From: an uncultured Paraprevotella sp.
GTDB taxonomy: Bacteria; Bacteroidota; Bacteroidia; Bacteroidales; Bacteroidaceae
DNA length: 46,504 nucleotides
Assembly: GCA_900548345.1 (NCBI GenBank)
Contig: URKA01000026.1
Span: 1-46,504, forward strand
Direction of reading: 5' to 3'
The translations under genes were made by a program, and so were the position numbers. Numbering within the stretch: position 1 is the stretch's first letter; every line of letters starts with the position of its first letter. Positions 1-10,115 of this stretch are shown here, piece after piece. Below the pieces are notes generated by a model that was not told the DNA's origin, ran no database searches, and saw only the letters and a program-made list of their open reading frames with translations.

Positions 1-87
1 TTGTTGCTCAGGTACTTATAAAATAAGTTAAACTAAAATGCTGCGGAATTTAGGTTATAATTAAAAACAAAGACAAAAAAGAGATTT

Positions 88-3081
88 ATGAAACAAAAAC
101 TCATGATGGTTCTGTTTGCCCTGTTTGTCGGTGTCAACCTGACACAGGCTCAGACCACGGTCTCCGGTACGGTCATTGACGCAGAATTCGGAGAGCCCAT
201 CATCGGTGCTACGGTGAAAATTGTAGGCACGAATCAGGGGACAGCCACCGACCTTGACGGAAAGTTCACATTAAAAGTCGCCATCGGCACGAAATTGCAG
301 GTAAGCTACATGGGAATGGAGCCGCAAATTGTGCCTGCCAAGCAGAAAATGACCATCCGCTTGCAGTCTGACGACAAGGTTCTCGAAGAAGTTATCGTCA
401 CTGGTTACGGTTCTGCCCGTAAGCTCGGAACCATCGCCGGTTCCGTGGCCACCGTTTCGAGCAAGGACATCGAGAACAGGCCGATTGCCAACGTCGGTGA
501 CGCCATGCAGGGGCAAGTAGCCGGCCTTCAGGTATTTACCTCATCCGGCGAGCCGTCTGCCACCACGAGCATGCGTATACGAGGTATGACCTCCCTTTAT
601 GCCTCCACCGAACCGCTTTTCATCCTTGACGGCAGTGAAATCTCTCAGCAGACGTTTCTTTCGCTCAACCCTAACGATGTGGAGTCTATCACAGTATTGA
701 AAGATGCCTCGTCCACAGCCATCTACGGTTCGCGTGCCGCCAACGGTGTGGTCATCATCACTTCCAAAAAAGGAAAGCTCGGCGACAACCCTACCATCAC
801 CCTCTCGGCCATGTATGGCCTGTCGCAGATGAGCGGCGACCACGAGGATATGATGAACGCCACCCAGTGGCTTGATTTCCAAGAACTCATAGACCCTACG
901 AACCGCACAAACCCTGCATTCCAGGCCAAGAAGAATTTCTATAACAAATACGGCATCAGCACCGACTGGACGGACATCTTCTTCGGTGACAACAAGCCTA
1001 CGGCCGAACTCAACGTCAGCATCCGCGGCGGTTCGGAAAGGATGGCTTACCTGGTGTCTTACGGACACTACACGGCCCAAGGTATCATGGACGACTCGGA
1101 CATGCGCCGCGAGACCATGCGCATCAACCTTGAAGGCAGCATCACCGACTGGTTGAAGATCGGCACCAACACCAATTTAGCCTACACCAAGTCTTCGGCC
1201 ACGGCTTTCGGTACGTCTGCGAACAGCGTGTACAACAAGGCGCATGCCGCACGTATCTACCTGCCCACACAGACTTACAACAAGATTCTCGGCTTAGAGG
1301 GTTCTGACTTTGCCAACGCCACATTCAACGGTTTCGGCGAACGGTTGACTTTCTTCGACCAGTTGGGTTACTATAACCCTTATTGGGTATCGGAAATCCA
1401 GCCGGGACACAACACACGCGTACGTCTGAACGAAAACCTCTTCGTCAATGTCTCTCCCATCCAGGGCCTGAACGTCCGTTCAGCCGTAGGCTTGGACGCT
1501 AACGATGTGCGCTCGACTTCAAAGACCTACAACACGCTGGACATCGACCCGGAAGTATTCCCTACCGGATCCGCATCAGAGAGTTTCTCCCGTTTCTACC
1601 GCTGGACAGTGACCAACACGGCCGAATATAAGTTCGACATCTATAAAAAGCACCTTTTCACGGTATTGCTCGGTCAGGAAACCATGACCAACAAGACCGA
1701 AGCGTTCAGCGTCTCGGTAAACGGCCTGACCGACAACCGCCTGCTGCTTATGTCTTCCGGTACGCAGAGCAACGTGAGTGTGCCCGGACATGCCATTTCG
1801 GAAGAAGTGCGTAACTCATACTTCGGCATGTTGAACTACAGCTTCAACGACCGTTACTATGTCGACTTGTCCATCCGTCGCGACGGTTCTTCGCTCTTCG
1901 CCAAAGGACACCGCTGGGCGACCTTCGGTGCAGGTGCGTTCATGTGGGACATCACCAACGAGAAGTTCATGAAGAGCTCGCGCAAGTGGCTGAACAGCCT
2001 GCAGGCCAAAGTCAGCTACGGTTCTACCGGTAACTCAGGCATCTCGGCCTATCAGGCCCTCGGTCTGGTGTCATCCGGTCCCGAATACGGAGGCATGGCA
2101 GGTATCGCCCCCTCGAACGTGGCCAACGACGAATTGTCCTGGGAAACGGTAAAGACCTTCAACGTGGGCTTGTCCGCCAAGTTCATCAACCGCATCACAT
2201 TCGAACTGGAGTATTATAATAAGGTAACCTCCGACATGCTCGTGAACGTGCCCTACTCCTACACCACCGGCTTCAGTTCACAATGGGCCAATGTGGCCGA
2301 GATGTACAACCGCGGTGTCGACTTCAACATCGGCGCGGACATCATCAAGCAGAACGACTGGTACTGGAATGTGCGTCTTAACGGCAACTTCAACAAGAAC
2401 AAGATTACCAAACTCTTCAACGGGACGACTTCGTACGACGTGACCAACCTTGTACATCTCGAAGAGGGTCATCCCTACGGCGAACTGTATCAAGTGCGCT
2501 GGAGTCATGTCGACCCGATTGACGGACAGAATGTATGGATTGACAAGGACGGCAACTTCACCAAGACGTTCTCGGAGAGCGACCACGTGATGACCGGCAA
2601 GAATGTGATTGCACCGTGGTCGGGCGGTCTCTCGACCACCGTATCATGGAAGGGAATCCAGCTCGACGTGCAGTTCACCGGCATGTTCGGCCGCTATATG
2701 ATGAACAACGAGCGTTACTTCATCGAGAACCCAGAATTCGCCACCAAAGGCAACCAGACCACCGACATGTTGAACATCTGGCAGAAGCCGGGTGATGTGA
2801 CGCGTATCGCCGCAGTCAATTCTGAACGTCACTTCGACACGGGACTTATCGAGAATGCCTCGTTCGTCCGCCTGAAGTTCCTGCAGTTATCTTACAACTT
2901 CCCGAAGAAACTTCTGGCTTCCACCAAGTGCATCAAGGATGCCAAGGTATTCTTCGTAGGACGCAACCTGCTGACATTCACAAAGTATAAAGGTTATGAC
3001 CCTGAAATAGACAGTTTCTCAAGCATCGGTGAATATCCGAACACGCGTCAGTATTCAATCGGTCTTCAAGTCACATTCTAA
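88..3081 (+). CDS. SusC/RagA-type TonB-dependent outer-membrane transporter
   Basis: This 997-residue protein should form the outer-membrane barrel that imports a ligand delivered by the SusD-like lipoprotein encoded next, powered by TonB. Visible parts are a signal peptide ending near VNLTQAQ (about residue 22), a carboxypeptidase-like regulatory domain (about 24-95, TVSGTVIDAEFGEPIIGATV), a TonB-box-like EEVIVTGYG (about 100-108), a plug domain (about 115-230, including IRGMTSLYAS and LKDASSTAIYGSRAANGVV), and a long barrel ending in an aromatic residue (LQVTF). The length is normal for the family. No STN domain is present, so signalling to an anti-sigma factor is not indicated. It is the first gene of the 12-gene block. 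No -7 box is visible in the 87 bases before it, so the promoter probably lies outside the window. The family call is firm. The substrate is inferred to be peptide or protein from the downstream proteases. Confidence 0.97.
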   Translation: MKQKLMMVLFALFVGVNLTQAQTTVSGTVIDAEFGEPIIGATVKIVGTNQGTATDLDGKFTLKVAIGTKLQVSYMGMEPQIVPAKQKMTIRLQSDDKVLEEVIVTGYGSARKLGTIAGSVATVSSKDIENRPIANVGDAMQGQVAGLQVFTSSGEPSATTSMRIRGMTSLYASTEPLFILDGSEISQQTFLSLNPNDVESITVLKDASSTAIYGSRAANGVVIITSKKGKLGDNPTITLSAMYGLSQMSGDHEDMMNATQWLDFQELIDPTNRTNPAFQAKKNFYNKYGISTDWTDIFFGDNKPTAELNVSIRGGSERMAYLVSYGHYTAQGIMDDSDMRRETMRINLEGSITDWLKIGTNTNLAYTKSSATAFGTSANSVYNKAHAARIYLPTQTYNKILGLEGSDFANATFNGFGERLTFFDQLGYYNPYWVSEIQPGHNTRVRLNENLFVNVSPIQGLNVRSAVGLDANDVRSTSKTYNTLDIDPEVFPTGSASESFSRFYRWTVTNTAEYKFDIYKKHLFTVLLGQETMTNKTEAFSVSVNGLTDNRLLLMSSGTQSNVSVPGHAISEEVRNSYFGMLNYSFNDRYYVDLSIRRDGSSLFAKGHRWATFGAGAFMWDITNEKFMKSSRKWLNSLQAKVSYGSTGNSGISAYQALGLVSSGPEYGGMAGIAPSNVANDELSWETVKTFNVGLSAKFINRITFELEYYNKVTSDMLVNVPYSYTTGFSSQWANVAEMYNRGVDFNIGADIIKQNDWYWNVRLNGNFNKNKITKLFNGTTSYDVTNLVHLEEGHPYGELYQVRWSHVDPIDGQNVWIDKDGNFTKTFSESDHVMTGKNVIAPWSGGLSTTVSWKGIQLDVQFTGMFGRYMMNNERYFIENPEFATKGNQTTDMLNIWQKPGDVTRIAAVNSERHFDTGLIENASFVRLKFLQLSYNFPKKLLASTKCIKDAKVFFVGRNLLTFTKYKGYDPEIDSFSSIGEYPNTRQYSIGLQVTF

Positions 3082-3105
3082 CAACATTCATAAAGCGTAT
3101 CTGTA

Positions 3106-4671
3106 ATGAACAAGAAATATATATTGATAGCAGCATTGTCGGCCATGACATTAGGGTCGTGCGACATGGATAAGTTACCGTACGATTCACTGCCCGACAC
3201 AGAAGCCTTGAATACTCCCATCAACTTTCAGGCTGCGGCGGTCGGATTGTATTCCGGAATGCAAACGAGTATCATGGGTGTGTTCTACAATGCACCGGAG
3301 GTACAGTGCGACGGCTTCCATGCCGTGACCGGCTTTACCAACTCCCTGGGAGAAATGTACCGCTGGACATTCAACAGCCAGACTCCTGAGTTTGAAACGG
3401 TGTACGGCAACTATCAGGCCCTCATCGCCCGTTCCAACTTCATCATCGACGCCTATAACAAGGTCGACCTGACCAACGAGAACATCTTCCCAGAACGGGC
3501 CACGAACGACAACCCCGGCCTGCCGGCAGTAAAGAAAGCGGTGGGCGAAGCATACTTCACCCGTGCCTACAGCATCTTCCAGTTGAGCCAGTACTTCTGC
3601 GCCGCCTACGACCCTGCCACGGCCAACAATGAGAATACCGGCGTATCGTACCGTCTGGACTACGCACCTTCGTACGACCAGTCCACTTATCCGGGACGTA
3701 ACACCCTTGCACAGACTTACGAGCAGATTTACAAAGACCTTGATGCCGCAGCCGAGCACATCACGCTCAGAGGCGCGAAGAACAACATGTATATCAGCAT
3801 TGACGCCATTACGGCCCTGCGTGCCCGCGTGGCCCTGGCCCAAGGCAATTATGAGCTGGCCAAGGATGAAGCTGAAATCCTTATCAATTCCGGTGCATAC
3901 ACCCTCGCACGCGGAGAGAATGCGTTAAATCAACTTTGGAAGACCTCTTCGAGCTGGAATGAAGGAGGCGGTGGCAGCGAAACCATCTTCCTCCTTGTCA
4001 CGGCCTCACCGTCCGAGTTGCCCTTGCAGACAGGTAACCGCTACCAGCCTAACCAGACCGGTGCCATACCCGACTACATCCCGACACAGGCACTGATGGA
4101 CTTGTATGACGCAAACGACTACCGCAAGAACGTTTATTTCAACCAGGTGGACATCGAGACAACCACCGGCGGCGCAGGTACCGTTTATGCCATGAACAAG
4201 TACGAGCGAGACGGTGTCTTGTTCCTGTTGAGCCAAAGCGAAAGCGGACGCTTCTGTATAGAACCGAGAGTGTTCCGCATCGCGGAGATGTATCTTATCG
4301 CAGCCGAAGCGTATGCCAACCTCGAAGACGAAGACGGCCTCCGTAGGGCAGAAGGACTCCTGAACAAATTGCAGAGATTCCGTATCGACAAGTTCAGGAA
4401 CAAGAGCTATGCGGACAAAGATGCGTTCATGGCTGAGCTCAAGAAAGAGCGCCAGCGCGAGTTGCTGGTGGAAGGTTTCCGACTGTTCGACATCAAGCGC
4501 TGGCATGACCCCATGCAGCGCGGTGAAGCACAGCAGCGCGACCTCTGCCTGCTCCCCGGTTCAGGAACCACCGACTTGTCGATTCCGGCAGACGACAACA
4601 GGTTGACATGGCCTATTCCCAAGCATGAAATAGATGTCAACCCGAAAGTCAAACAGAATCCCGGATACTAA
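3106..4671 (+). CDS. SusD/RagB-like nutrient-binding lipoprotein
   Basis: This surface lipoprotein of 521 residues would cap the SusC-like barrel encoded 24 bases upstream. The signal peptide ends in the lipobox LGSC (Cys19), followed by DMDKLP. The TPR-like helical part is recognisable in RAYSIFQLSQYFCAAYD and in the repeated Ala-rich helices near ITALRARVALAQGNYELAKDEA. The C-terminal half carries the usual RQRELLVEGFRLFDIKRW segment and the WPIPKHEIDVNPKVKQNPGY ending. Length and all segments match intact family members. The ligand cannot be deduced from sequence. The adjacent C10 and M6 protease genes and the absence of glycosidases suggest peptides or proteins, as in the RagA/RagB system of Porphyromonas gingivalis. 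Confidence 0.96.
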   Translation: MNKKYILIAALSAMTLGSCDMDKLPYDSLPDTEALNTPINFQAAAVGLYSGMQTSIMGVFYNAPEVQCDGFHAVTGFTNSLGEMYRWTFNSQTPEFETVYGNYQALIARSNFIIDAYNKVDLTNENIFPERATNDNPGLPAVKKAVGEAYFTRAYSIFQLSQYFCAAYDPATANNENTGVSYRLDYAPSYDQSTYPGRNTLAQTYEQIYKDLDAAAEHITLRGAKNNMYISIDAITALRARVALAQGNYELAKDEAEILINSGAYTLARGENALNQLWKTSSSWNEGGGGSETIFLLVTASPSELPLQTGNRYQPNQTGAIPDYIPTQALMDLYDANDYRKNVYFNQVDIETTTGGAGTVYAMNKYERDGVLFLLSQSESGRFCIEPRVFRIAEMYLIAAEAYANLEDEDGLRRAEGLLNKLQRFRIDKFRNKSYADKDAFMAELKKERQRELLVEGFRLFDIKRWHDPMQRGEAQQRDLCLLPGSGTTDLSIPADDNRLTWPIPKHEIDVNPKVKQNPGY

Positions 4672-4735
4672 TCCGAAAGCCTGAACAAAGGATAGAGGTA
4701 AGTGAATATAAACAGATAAACAAAAGATACAAAAG

Positions 4736-5668
4736 ATGAAATATTTGAATATATTGGTGCTGATGACCGCGGTGACACTCTTTGCAGCCTGCTCGGACGA
4801 CGAAGTGTACAACTCAAACGCAGTGACCGTCGGATTTGTCAGTGACTCATATACCGTCAGGGAGAATGCCAAGAACATCGACATACCTATTCTGGTCAAG
4901 GGCGCACGCAACGGAAAGGTGTCCATCACCGTGATTACAGAAGGTACCGGCAGCAATCCGGCGAAAGAGTATACCAATCCGAACGAACCGGGACACTATA
5001 TCGTCACCGACAAGACACTTGACGTGCTGGTTGACGACGAGGCTGAAAGAACCGTCAACGTGCAAATCTCTCCCGTCGACGACGAGGTCATCAACCTTGA
5101 CCGCGAACTGAAGGTGACCATCGTAACCGTCAACGGCGGCCAGGTCAGCACAAGCTCCACCAAGCTCACCATAGTGGATAACGAAAGTAACCTGTATGAG
5201 CGCTTCGCCGGCAAATGGCACCTGAGCGGAACCGTCTCGTACGAGAAAACCCCCAACGAGACTGTGGAAGAGTATTTCTCGAAAGAAGTCACGATTACCG
5301 CCACTACCGACAACACCAAACCTGAATACAACAGCATATTGAACGTCTTGGGTAAAGAGTTGATTAATGTGGGGATGGATCTGGACTTGAACTGGCACTT
5401 CCGGTTCACCTACGACAGGGAGGCCAAGAACGGGACACTGGGCTTTATCTGCGGTGAAACCATTGCGTTTTACGGAACCTACCAATGGGAATGGGCTACC
5501 CTCAACGGGGATACATTCAACCACGATGACGTCACCGCTACATGGTCGTTGGACGAGAACGACAACATGCCGACAGAAATCACATTCCCGGAGGACACGG
5601 AACTGCACTTCCGTATAGTAAACGGCCAGTCATGGCGTTCGCTGAGCAACTTGAAACTCACAAGATGA
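4736..5668 (+). CDS. lipoprotein with Calx-beta-like domain
   Basis: This 310-residue probable surface lipoprotein has a signal peptide ending in FAAC (Cys19), followed by SDDE, an acidic stretch typical of surface-exposed Bacteroidales lipoproteins. Residues about 25-150 resemble a Calx-beta or similar beta-sandwich (SYTVREN near the start, closing with KLTIVDNES). The second half (about 155-310) is a lipocalin-like or jelly-roll-like stretch beginning YERFAGKWHLSGTV, rich in Trp and Tyr. I do not recognise a named family for that half. It follows susD by 64 bases, the position often taken by accessory surface glycan- or peptide-binding proteins, so an accessory ligand-binding role is inferred. 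A hairpin follows it before the protease gene. Confidence 0.8.
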   Translation: MKYLNILVLMTAVTLFAACSDDEVYNSNAVTVGFVSDSYTVRENAKNIDIPILVKGARNGKVSITVITEGTGSNPAKEYTNPNEPGHYIVTDKTLDVLVDDEAERTVNVQISPVDDEVINLDRELKVTIVTVNGGQVSTSSTKLTIVDNESNLYERFAGKWHLSGTVSYEKTPNETVEEYFSKEVTITATTDNTKPEYNSILNVLGKELINVGMDLDLNWHFRFTYDREAKNGTLGFICGETIAFYGTYQWEWATLNGDTFNHDDVTATWSLDENDNMPTEITFPEDTELHFRIVNGQSWRSLSNLKLTR

Positions 5669-5704
5669 GAAAAGACGAATTATATATATAAGGTATAAGC
5701 AAAG

Positions 5705-5735
5705 GGTTGGCAGGCTTGAAAAAGCCGTGTCAACC
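5705..5735 (+). other. intercistronic hairpin without U-tract
   Basis: GGTTGGCAGGCTT (5705-5717) pairs with AAGCC-G-TGTCAACC (5722-5735) around a GAAA loop, with one G-T pair and one bulged G. No T-run follows, so a complete Rho-independent terminator is unlikely. It sits between the lipoprotein and C10 protease genes, where it could stabilise the 3' end of a processed susCD transcript or partly attenuate readthrough. Both roles are inferred. Confidence 0.55.
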
Positions 5736-5778
5736 TGATGCCGTTATTTCAAGCCACAACTAAAAACATATAAACCAC

Positions 5779-7449
5779 ATGAAAAGAATACTAAGCACAA
5801 TACTGTTCATCGCTGTTGCAGCGACTGCAACGGAGGCCAGACAGAGAACCTTGGCCGAGATGAAGAACGCAGCGGAAAAGGCCATCGCATCAGCAAGCGC
5901 CACACCGCAAAATGGCGGCAGAAACCTCAACGCATTGAAAGTGCTGAAGAGCGACACCCAGCTGACCTTGCTCGGATATGAGAACGGCGGACTGGCCGTG
6001 ATTGCCAACGACGACGCTTTCTCTCCCGTATTGGGATACACCACCGGCACATACGCTTCGGACAACCATGCACCGGGCTTTATATGGTGGCTTGAAAGCA
6101 TGAACAAATCTTTGGAACAGATGTTGGCCGACGGCACACAGCCTGTCGCAGTGGCCCGTGCCGCTTCCGAAAGAAAGGCCGTAGCCCCCCTGCTCACCAC
6201 GAAATGGGGACAGGATGCGCCCTTCAACAACCTTTGCCCCGAATACACGGACAAAAACGTCACCAAGAGATACATCACCGGTTGCGTGGCTACGGCCATG
6301 GCCCAGGTGATGAACTACCATAAGTATCCGGTGAAAGGTACCGGTTCCTACACCCACCGCTTCAACGGCGGTAACGGAACCATCACGGTGACGGCCAACT
6401 TCGGTGCCACCACCTACGATTGGGAGAACATGCTGGATACCTACACGGAAGGACAATACTCCGACACTCAGGCTAAAGCAGTGGCCACCCTGATGCTCCA
6501 TTGCGGTATCGCGTCACAAATGAACTACAGCTCAACAGGTAGCGGAACAGGAAACTATAAGGCCTGCAACGCGCTGAAGCAATATTTCAACTATCATTCC
6601 AACATCAAGTTCTACATGCGCGAATACACCAACGAAGAAGAATGGATGAACATCATCTACCGCGAACTGAACGACGGGTGTCCCATTATCTACGGTGGAG
6701 TGACTACTTCCAATGCCGGCCACTCGTTCGTGCTCGACGGCTATGACGAGAACGGACTGGTGAGCGTGAACTGGGGATGGAACGGCTACGACAACGGTTA
6801 CTTTGACATCGCGATGCTGAACGGATATTCCGAGAATCAGGACATGGTAGTTGTACGCAAGCCGAATGACGACCGCTACACCGACATCGCACAGTCGTTG
6901 TGGAGTATGAGTACCCCGCTCTACCTTACCGTTTCCGGCACGACGCTGACTTTGAAGGAGAATTCCTTCATCAACTTCTATGAGACAGACTTCCTGGACG
7001 GCTTCTATGGCCAGCTTGCCCTTGTGGCAAAGGACGAGGCCACAAACGAAATCACCGTACTTAAGACCATCAATGATGAAATCTTTGATTATAAGGTCGG
7101 CAATGGTTTCGGCATATCAGACTACAGCGGCATACAGACCAACATGCTGGCTGACGGTGAATACAGGGTATACGTGGCCTCCATATCGGAAAACGAAGGT
7201 GACGTATGGGAACCTGTAAGAGCCAAAGAAGACGTACGCAACAGCTACATGCTCACCAAAACGGGCAACAGCATCGTCCTGACGGAAGACCCGTCTTCCG
7301 CATGGACGGGCATTGACTACGTCAACAAAAACGAAAAGGGCAACGCACCTACCGGTGTGTATACGCTGGACGGACGCTATGCCGGCGAGAACATCGACGA
7401 CATGCCTCGCGGCATCTATATCTACAACGGCAAGAAAGTGGTGAAGTAA
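5779..7449 (+). CDS. C10 family (streptopain-like) cysteine protease with C-terminal tag
   Basis: This secreted papain-fold endopeptidase of 556 residues belongs to the family of streptococcal SpeB, Prevotella interpain and the Bacteroides fragilis Bfp proteases. It has a signal peptide (about 1-20), then an inhibitory Spi/prodomain-like region (about 22-150). The catalytic Cys169 is in TGCVATAMAQVMNYHKYP and the catalytic His315 in NAGHSFVLDGYD. The conserved N331-W332 is in SVNWGWNGYDNGYF. The enzyme therefore looks active and made as a zymogen. A beta-rich extension follows (about 370-520). The final ~33 residues (GVYTLDGRY...GIYIYNGKKVVK) resemble a short type-A T9SS-like sorting tag also seen on neighbouring proteins. 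It lies 42 bases before the M6 protease gene, in the same block as susC/susD, which suggests digestion of captured protein at the cell surface. Confidence 0.93.
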   Translation: MKRILSTILFIAVAATATEARQRTLAEMKNAAEKAIASASATPQNGGRNLNALKVLKSDTQLTLLGYENGGLAVIANDDAFSPVLGYTTGTYASDNHAPGFIWWLESMNKSLEQMLADGTQPVAVARAASERKAVAPLLTTKWGQDAPFNNLCPEYTDKNVTKRYITGCVATAMAQVMNYHKYPVKGTGSYTHRFNGGNGTITVTANFGATTYDWENMLDTYTEGQYSDTQAKAVATLMLHCGIASQMNYSSTGSGTGNYKACNALKQYFNYHSNIKFYMREYTNEEEWMNIIYRELNDGCPIIYGGVTTSNAGHSFVLDGYDENGLVSVNWGWNGYDNGYFDIAMLNGYSENQDMVVVRKPNDDRYTDIAQSLWSMSTPLYLTVSGTTLTLKENSFINFYETDFLDGFYGQLALVAKDEATNEITVLKTINDEIFDYKVGNGFGISDYSGIQTNMLADGEYRVYVASISENEGDVWEPVRAKEDVRNSYMLTKTGNSIVLTEDPSSAWTGIDYVNKNEKGNAPTGVYTLDGRYAGENIDDMPRGIYIYNGKKVVK

Positions 7450-7491
7450 TCCCACGCTCTGCCGAACAATCAATTAACAACGCCTAAAGAA

Positions 7492-9582
7492 ATGAGAAAG
7501 ATATTATTGCTGGTTTCGCTGCTGATGGTTGTCGCAGGCGCACAGGCCGTCCCTGCCCGACGCGGTATATGGCGGACGCTGCAGCTTGCCGACGGAAAGC
7601 AGGTGTATGCCGAACTGCACGGAGACGAATACCGCTCGTATTACATGACGGCCACAGGCGAATGCTTTGTGCTGAATGCGCAAAGCGGCTTGTATGAAGC
7701 GGCTGTCCTTGACGAGATACAGGGCGCGGCGTCCGAGGCACGCACGGAAGCGAACGCCGGGCGCCTCACACGCATGCTGAAACGTACCGTCTCGAATGGA
7801 GCACGCAGCGTGGCACAGCACAAAGGCCTCGTGATTTTGGTGGAGTTCTCCGATGTGAAATTCTCCATGACAGATGCGCAAGGACTTTACCATGACGTAC
7901 TGAACAAGGACAATTACACCAGCGAATTGGGCTTTGTCGGTTCCGTACGCGACTATTTCCGCGACCAAAGCAACGGCCGGTTGTTGCTCGACTTTGACGT
8001 GGTTGGCCCGGTACGCCTGCCCAAAAACCAAGCCTACTACGGTGCCAATACGGGCATTGCCGGCAGCGATGCACATCCCGACGAGATGGTGGAATATGCC
8101 TGCAAAGCCATTGACGGTCAAGTGAACTTTGCCGACTACGACTGGAACGGTAACGGTGAAGCCGACCAAGTGTGTGTCCTTTATGCCGGACACGGCGAGG
8201 CCTCCGGCGGCGGTGTCAACTCCATCTGGCCGCACGAAGGTAAACTTACCCGCTACGGGCGCAATGTCGTCCTCGACGGAATAAAGATCAACACTTACGC
8301 ATGCAGTTGCGAGCTGAACCTGCAGGGTACCGTCGACGGAATCGGTACTTTCTGCCACGAGTTCTCACACTGCCTCGGCATCCCCGACATGTACGACACC
8401 TCCAGCACAGGAAACTATGGCATGTACAAATGGGACATCATGAGCTACGGCAACTACAACGGCGACAGCTTTATCCCCTCGGCATACACCAGCTACGAGA
8501 GATGGCTCGCCGGATGGATTGAACCGGTTGAGCTGACAACCGACACGCAAATCAGCGGCATGAAGGCACTGGAAGAAGGCGGAGAAGCATACATTATCTA
8601 TAATGACGCGGACAAGAACGAATACTATCTTCTTGAAAACAGGAGCAAGACACGTTGGGACGCCGCGCAGTCTGGAGAAGGCCTGCTGGTGCTGCACGTG
8701 GACTATGACCCCACGGTGTGGAAAAACAATACGGTGAACAGCGGAAACGGCGACCACCAGCACCTTACGGTAATAGCCGCAGACAACAGTTACGTGGCCA
8801 GCGAAGAGGATGCCGCCGGCGATGTCTACCCTTACAACGGGAACAACAGCCTGACCAATACTTCCACTCCTGCAGCCACGGTCTACAACCGGACAAGCAA
8901 CGGCTCATACTTCATGGGCAAGACACTCACCGACATCACCCGGAACGACGACGGCACCATTGCCTTCGCCTTCCACAACAACACCGGCGACGAGCCGCAG
9001 CCTGATGAATCGGGCAACTGGTTCTATGAGTCGTTCGACAAATGCGCTGGTGTCGGAGCCAACGACGGTAAATGGGGCAACGCCTCTACCGGCGGCTTCC
9101 CCGATGACTTTGCTCCCGACCACGACGGCTGGGACGGCAGAAACAAAGTGCCGGCCAACAAGAGTGCCAAAGTTACCGGGACCATCAAGAGCCCATTGTT
9201 TTACTTCAACGACGGCGCCGTGCTGACTTTCAAGGCTGCGCCGGTCAATGGGAACGACACCCATCTGATACTGAATGTGGACAGGGGAACAATAAGCCAG
9301 ACGGACTTTACGATGACCAACGGGGTATGGACGGAGTTCCGTGCCACACTCTCCGGCAAGGGATACACTCAACTCACATTCACCACATCCGGCATATATT
9401 TCATTGATGAGGTACGCGTCAGCGACCCCACAATAAGCGGAATAAATGATGTGAAACTTCCTGCCTCACCATTACAGGCCGACCAACGTATCTACAGCAT
9501 CGACGGCCGCTACCTCGGAAACGACCTCAACCGACTTGGCAAGGGCATATACATCGTCAACGGCAAGAAAGTAGCCCGATAA
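7492..9582 (+). CDS. M6 family (immune inhibitor A-like) zinc metalloprotease with C-terminal tag
   Basis: This secreted zinc endopeptidase has 696 residues. The signal peptide ends near AGAQA. The M6 zinc site is clear: H289-E290-F-S-H293-C-L-G296-I-P-D299 (HExxHxxGxxD), followed by MYDTSSTGNYGMYKWDIMSYG, which supplies the Met-turn. Upstream, residues about 115-280 have the typical M6 catalytic-domain sequence (GLVILVEFSDVKF and later YDWNGNGEADQVCVLYAGHGEASGG). After the catalytic domain comes a choice-of-anchor/cleaved-adhesin-like beta-sandwich (about 505-650, starting NWFYESFDKC). The last ~32 residues (IYSIDGRYLGNDLNRLGKGIYIVNGKKVAR) are a sorting-tag-like sequence of the same type as on the C10 protease. 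It is paired with that cysteine protease in one transcript. Specificity is unknown. Confidence 0.93.
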   Translation: MRKILLLVSLLMVVAGAQAVPARRGIWRTLQLADGKQVYAELHGDEYRSYYMTATGECFVLNAQSGLYEAAVLDEIQGAASEARTEANAGRLTRMLKRTVSNGARSVAQHKGLVILVEFSDVKFSMTDAQGLYHDVLNKDNYTSELGFVGSVRDYFRDQSNGRLLLDFDVVGPVRLPKNQAYYGANTGIAGSDAHPDEMVEYACKAIDGQVNFADYDWNGNGEADQVCVLYAGHGEASGGGVNSIWPHEGKLTRYGRNVVLDGIKINTYACSCELNLQGTVDGIGTFCHEFSHCLGIPDMYDTSSTGNYGMYKWDIMSYGNYNGDSFIPSAYTSYERWLAGWIEPVELTTDTQISGMKALEEGGEAYIIYNDADKNEYYLLENRSKTRWDAAQSGEGLLVLHVDYDPTVWKNNTVNSGNGDHQHLTVIAADNSYVASEEDAAGDVYPYNGNNSLTNTSTPAATVYNRTSNGSYFMGKTLTDITRNDDGTIAFAFHNNTGDEPQPDESGNWFYESFDKCAGVGANDGKWGNASTGGFPDDFAPDHDGWDGRNKVPANKSAKVTGTIKSPLFYFNDGAVLTFKAAPVNGNDTHLILNVDRGTISQTDFTMTNGVWTEFRATLSGKGYTQLTFTTSGIYFIDEVRVSDPTISGINDVKLPASPLQADQRIYSIDGRYLGNDLNRLGKGIYIVNGKKVAR

Positions 9583-9625
9583 GAGAGAATACATACATGG
9601 TATAAACAATAAAAACATTGGAATC

Positions 9626-10114
9626 ATGATAAGAAAGATTTTAGCCATTACAGTGATGGCATTAGGCATTGGAAGCCATGCTTCCGCCCAGTTACCTTCC
9701 GTAACACTGAAAGACATCAACGGCAAGACGGTAAAGACCGATACATTGTCCAACAACGGCAAGCCGTTCATCATTGACTTCTTCGCCACTTGGTGCAAAC
9801 CGTGCAACCGTGAGCTCAAAGCCATTCACGAAGTATATCCCGACTGGCAGGAAGAGACCGGCGTGAAACTCATCGCCGTGTCCATCGACCAGGCACAGAA
9901 CATCAACAAGGTGAAACCTCTTGTCGATGAGCAAGGATGGGAATATGAAGTATTACTCGACCCCAACGGTGACTTCAAGCGTGCCTTAGGCATACAGATG
10001 ATACCTTACGTACTGATTGTAGACGGAAAGGGAAACATCGTGTACAAACACAACGGATATACCGATGGGGCCGAAGAAGAACTGATTGAGAAAGTAAGAG
10101 AACTGGTGGAATAA
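9626..10114 (+). CDS. TlpA-like periplasmic thioredoxin-fold protein
   Basis: This exported thiol-disulfide oxidoreductase of 162 residues has a signal peptide ending SHASAQ (about 1-22). A TlpA/ResA-like thioredoxin domain with the active-site motif WCKPC (Cys57, Cys60) in FFATWCKPCNREL follows. The cis-Pro region is MIPYVLIVDGKGNIV. No lipobox is seen, so it is probably soluble in the periplasm. Its stop is one base from the start of the next gene, so the two are translated together. Its place among Omp28-type CxxC proteins suggests that it keeps disulfides of the exported or surface proteins of this block in the right state. That role is inferred. Confidence 0.9.
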   Translation: MIRKILAITVMALGIGSHASAQLPSVTLKDINGKTVKTDTLSNNGKPFIIDFFATWCKPCNRELKAIHEVYPDWQEETGVKLIAVSIDQAQNINKVKPLVDEQGWEYEVLLDPNGDFKRALGIQMIPYVLIVDGKGNIVYKHNGYTDGAEEELIEKVRELVE

Positions 10115-10115
10115 C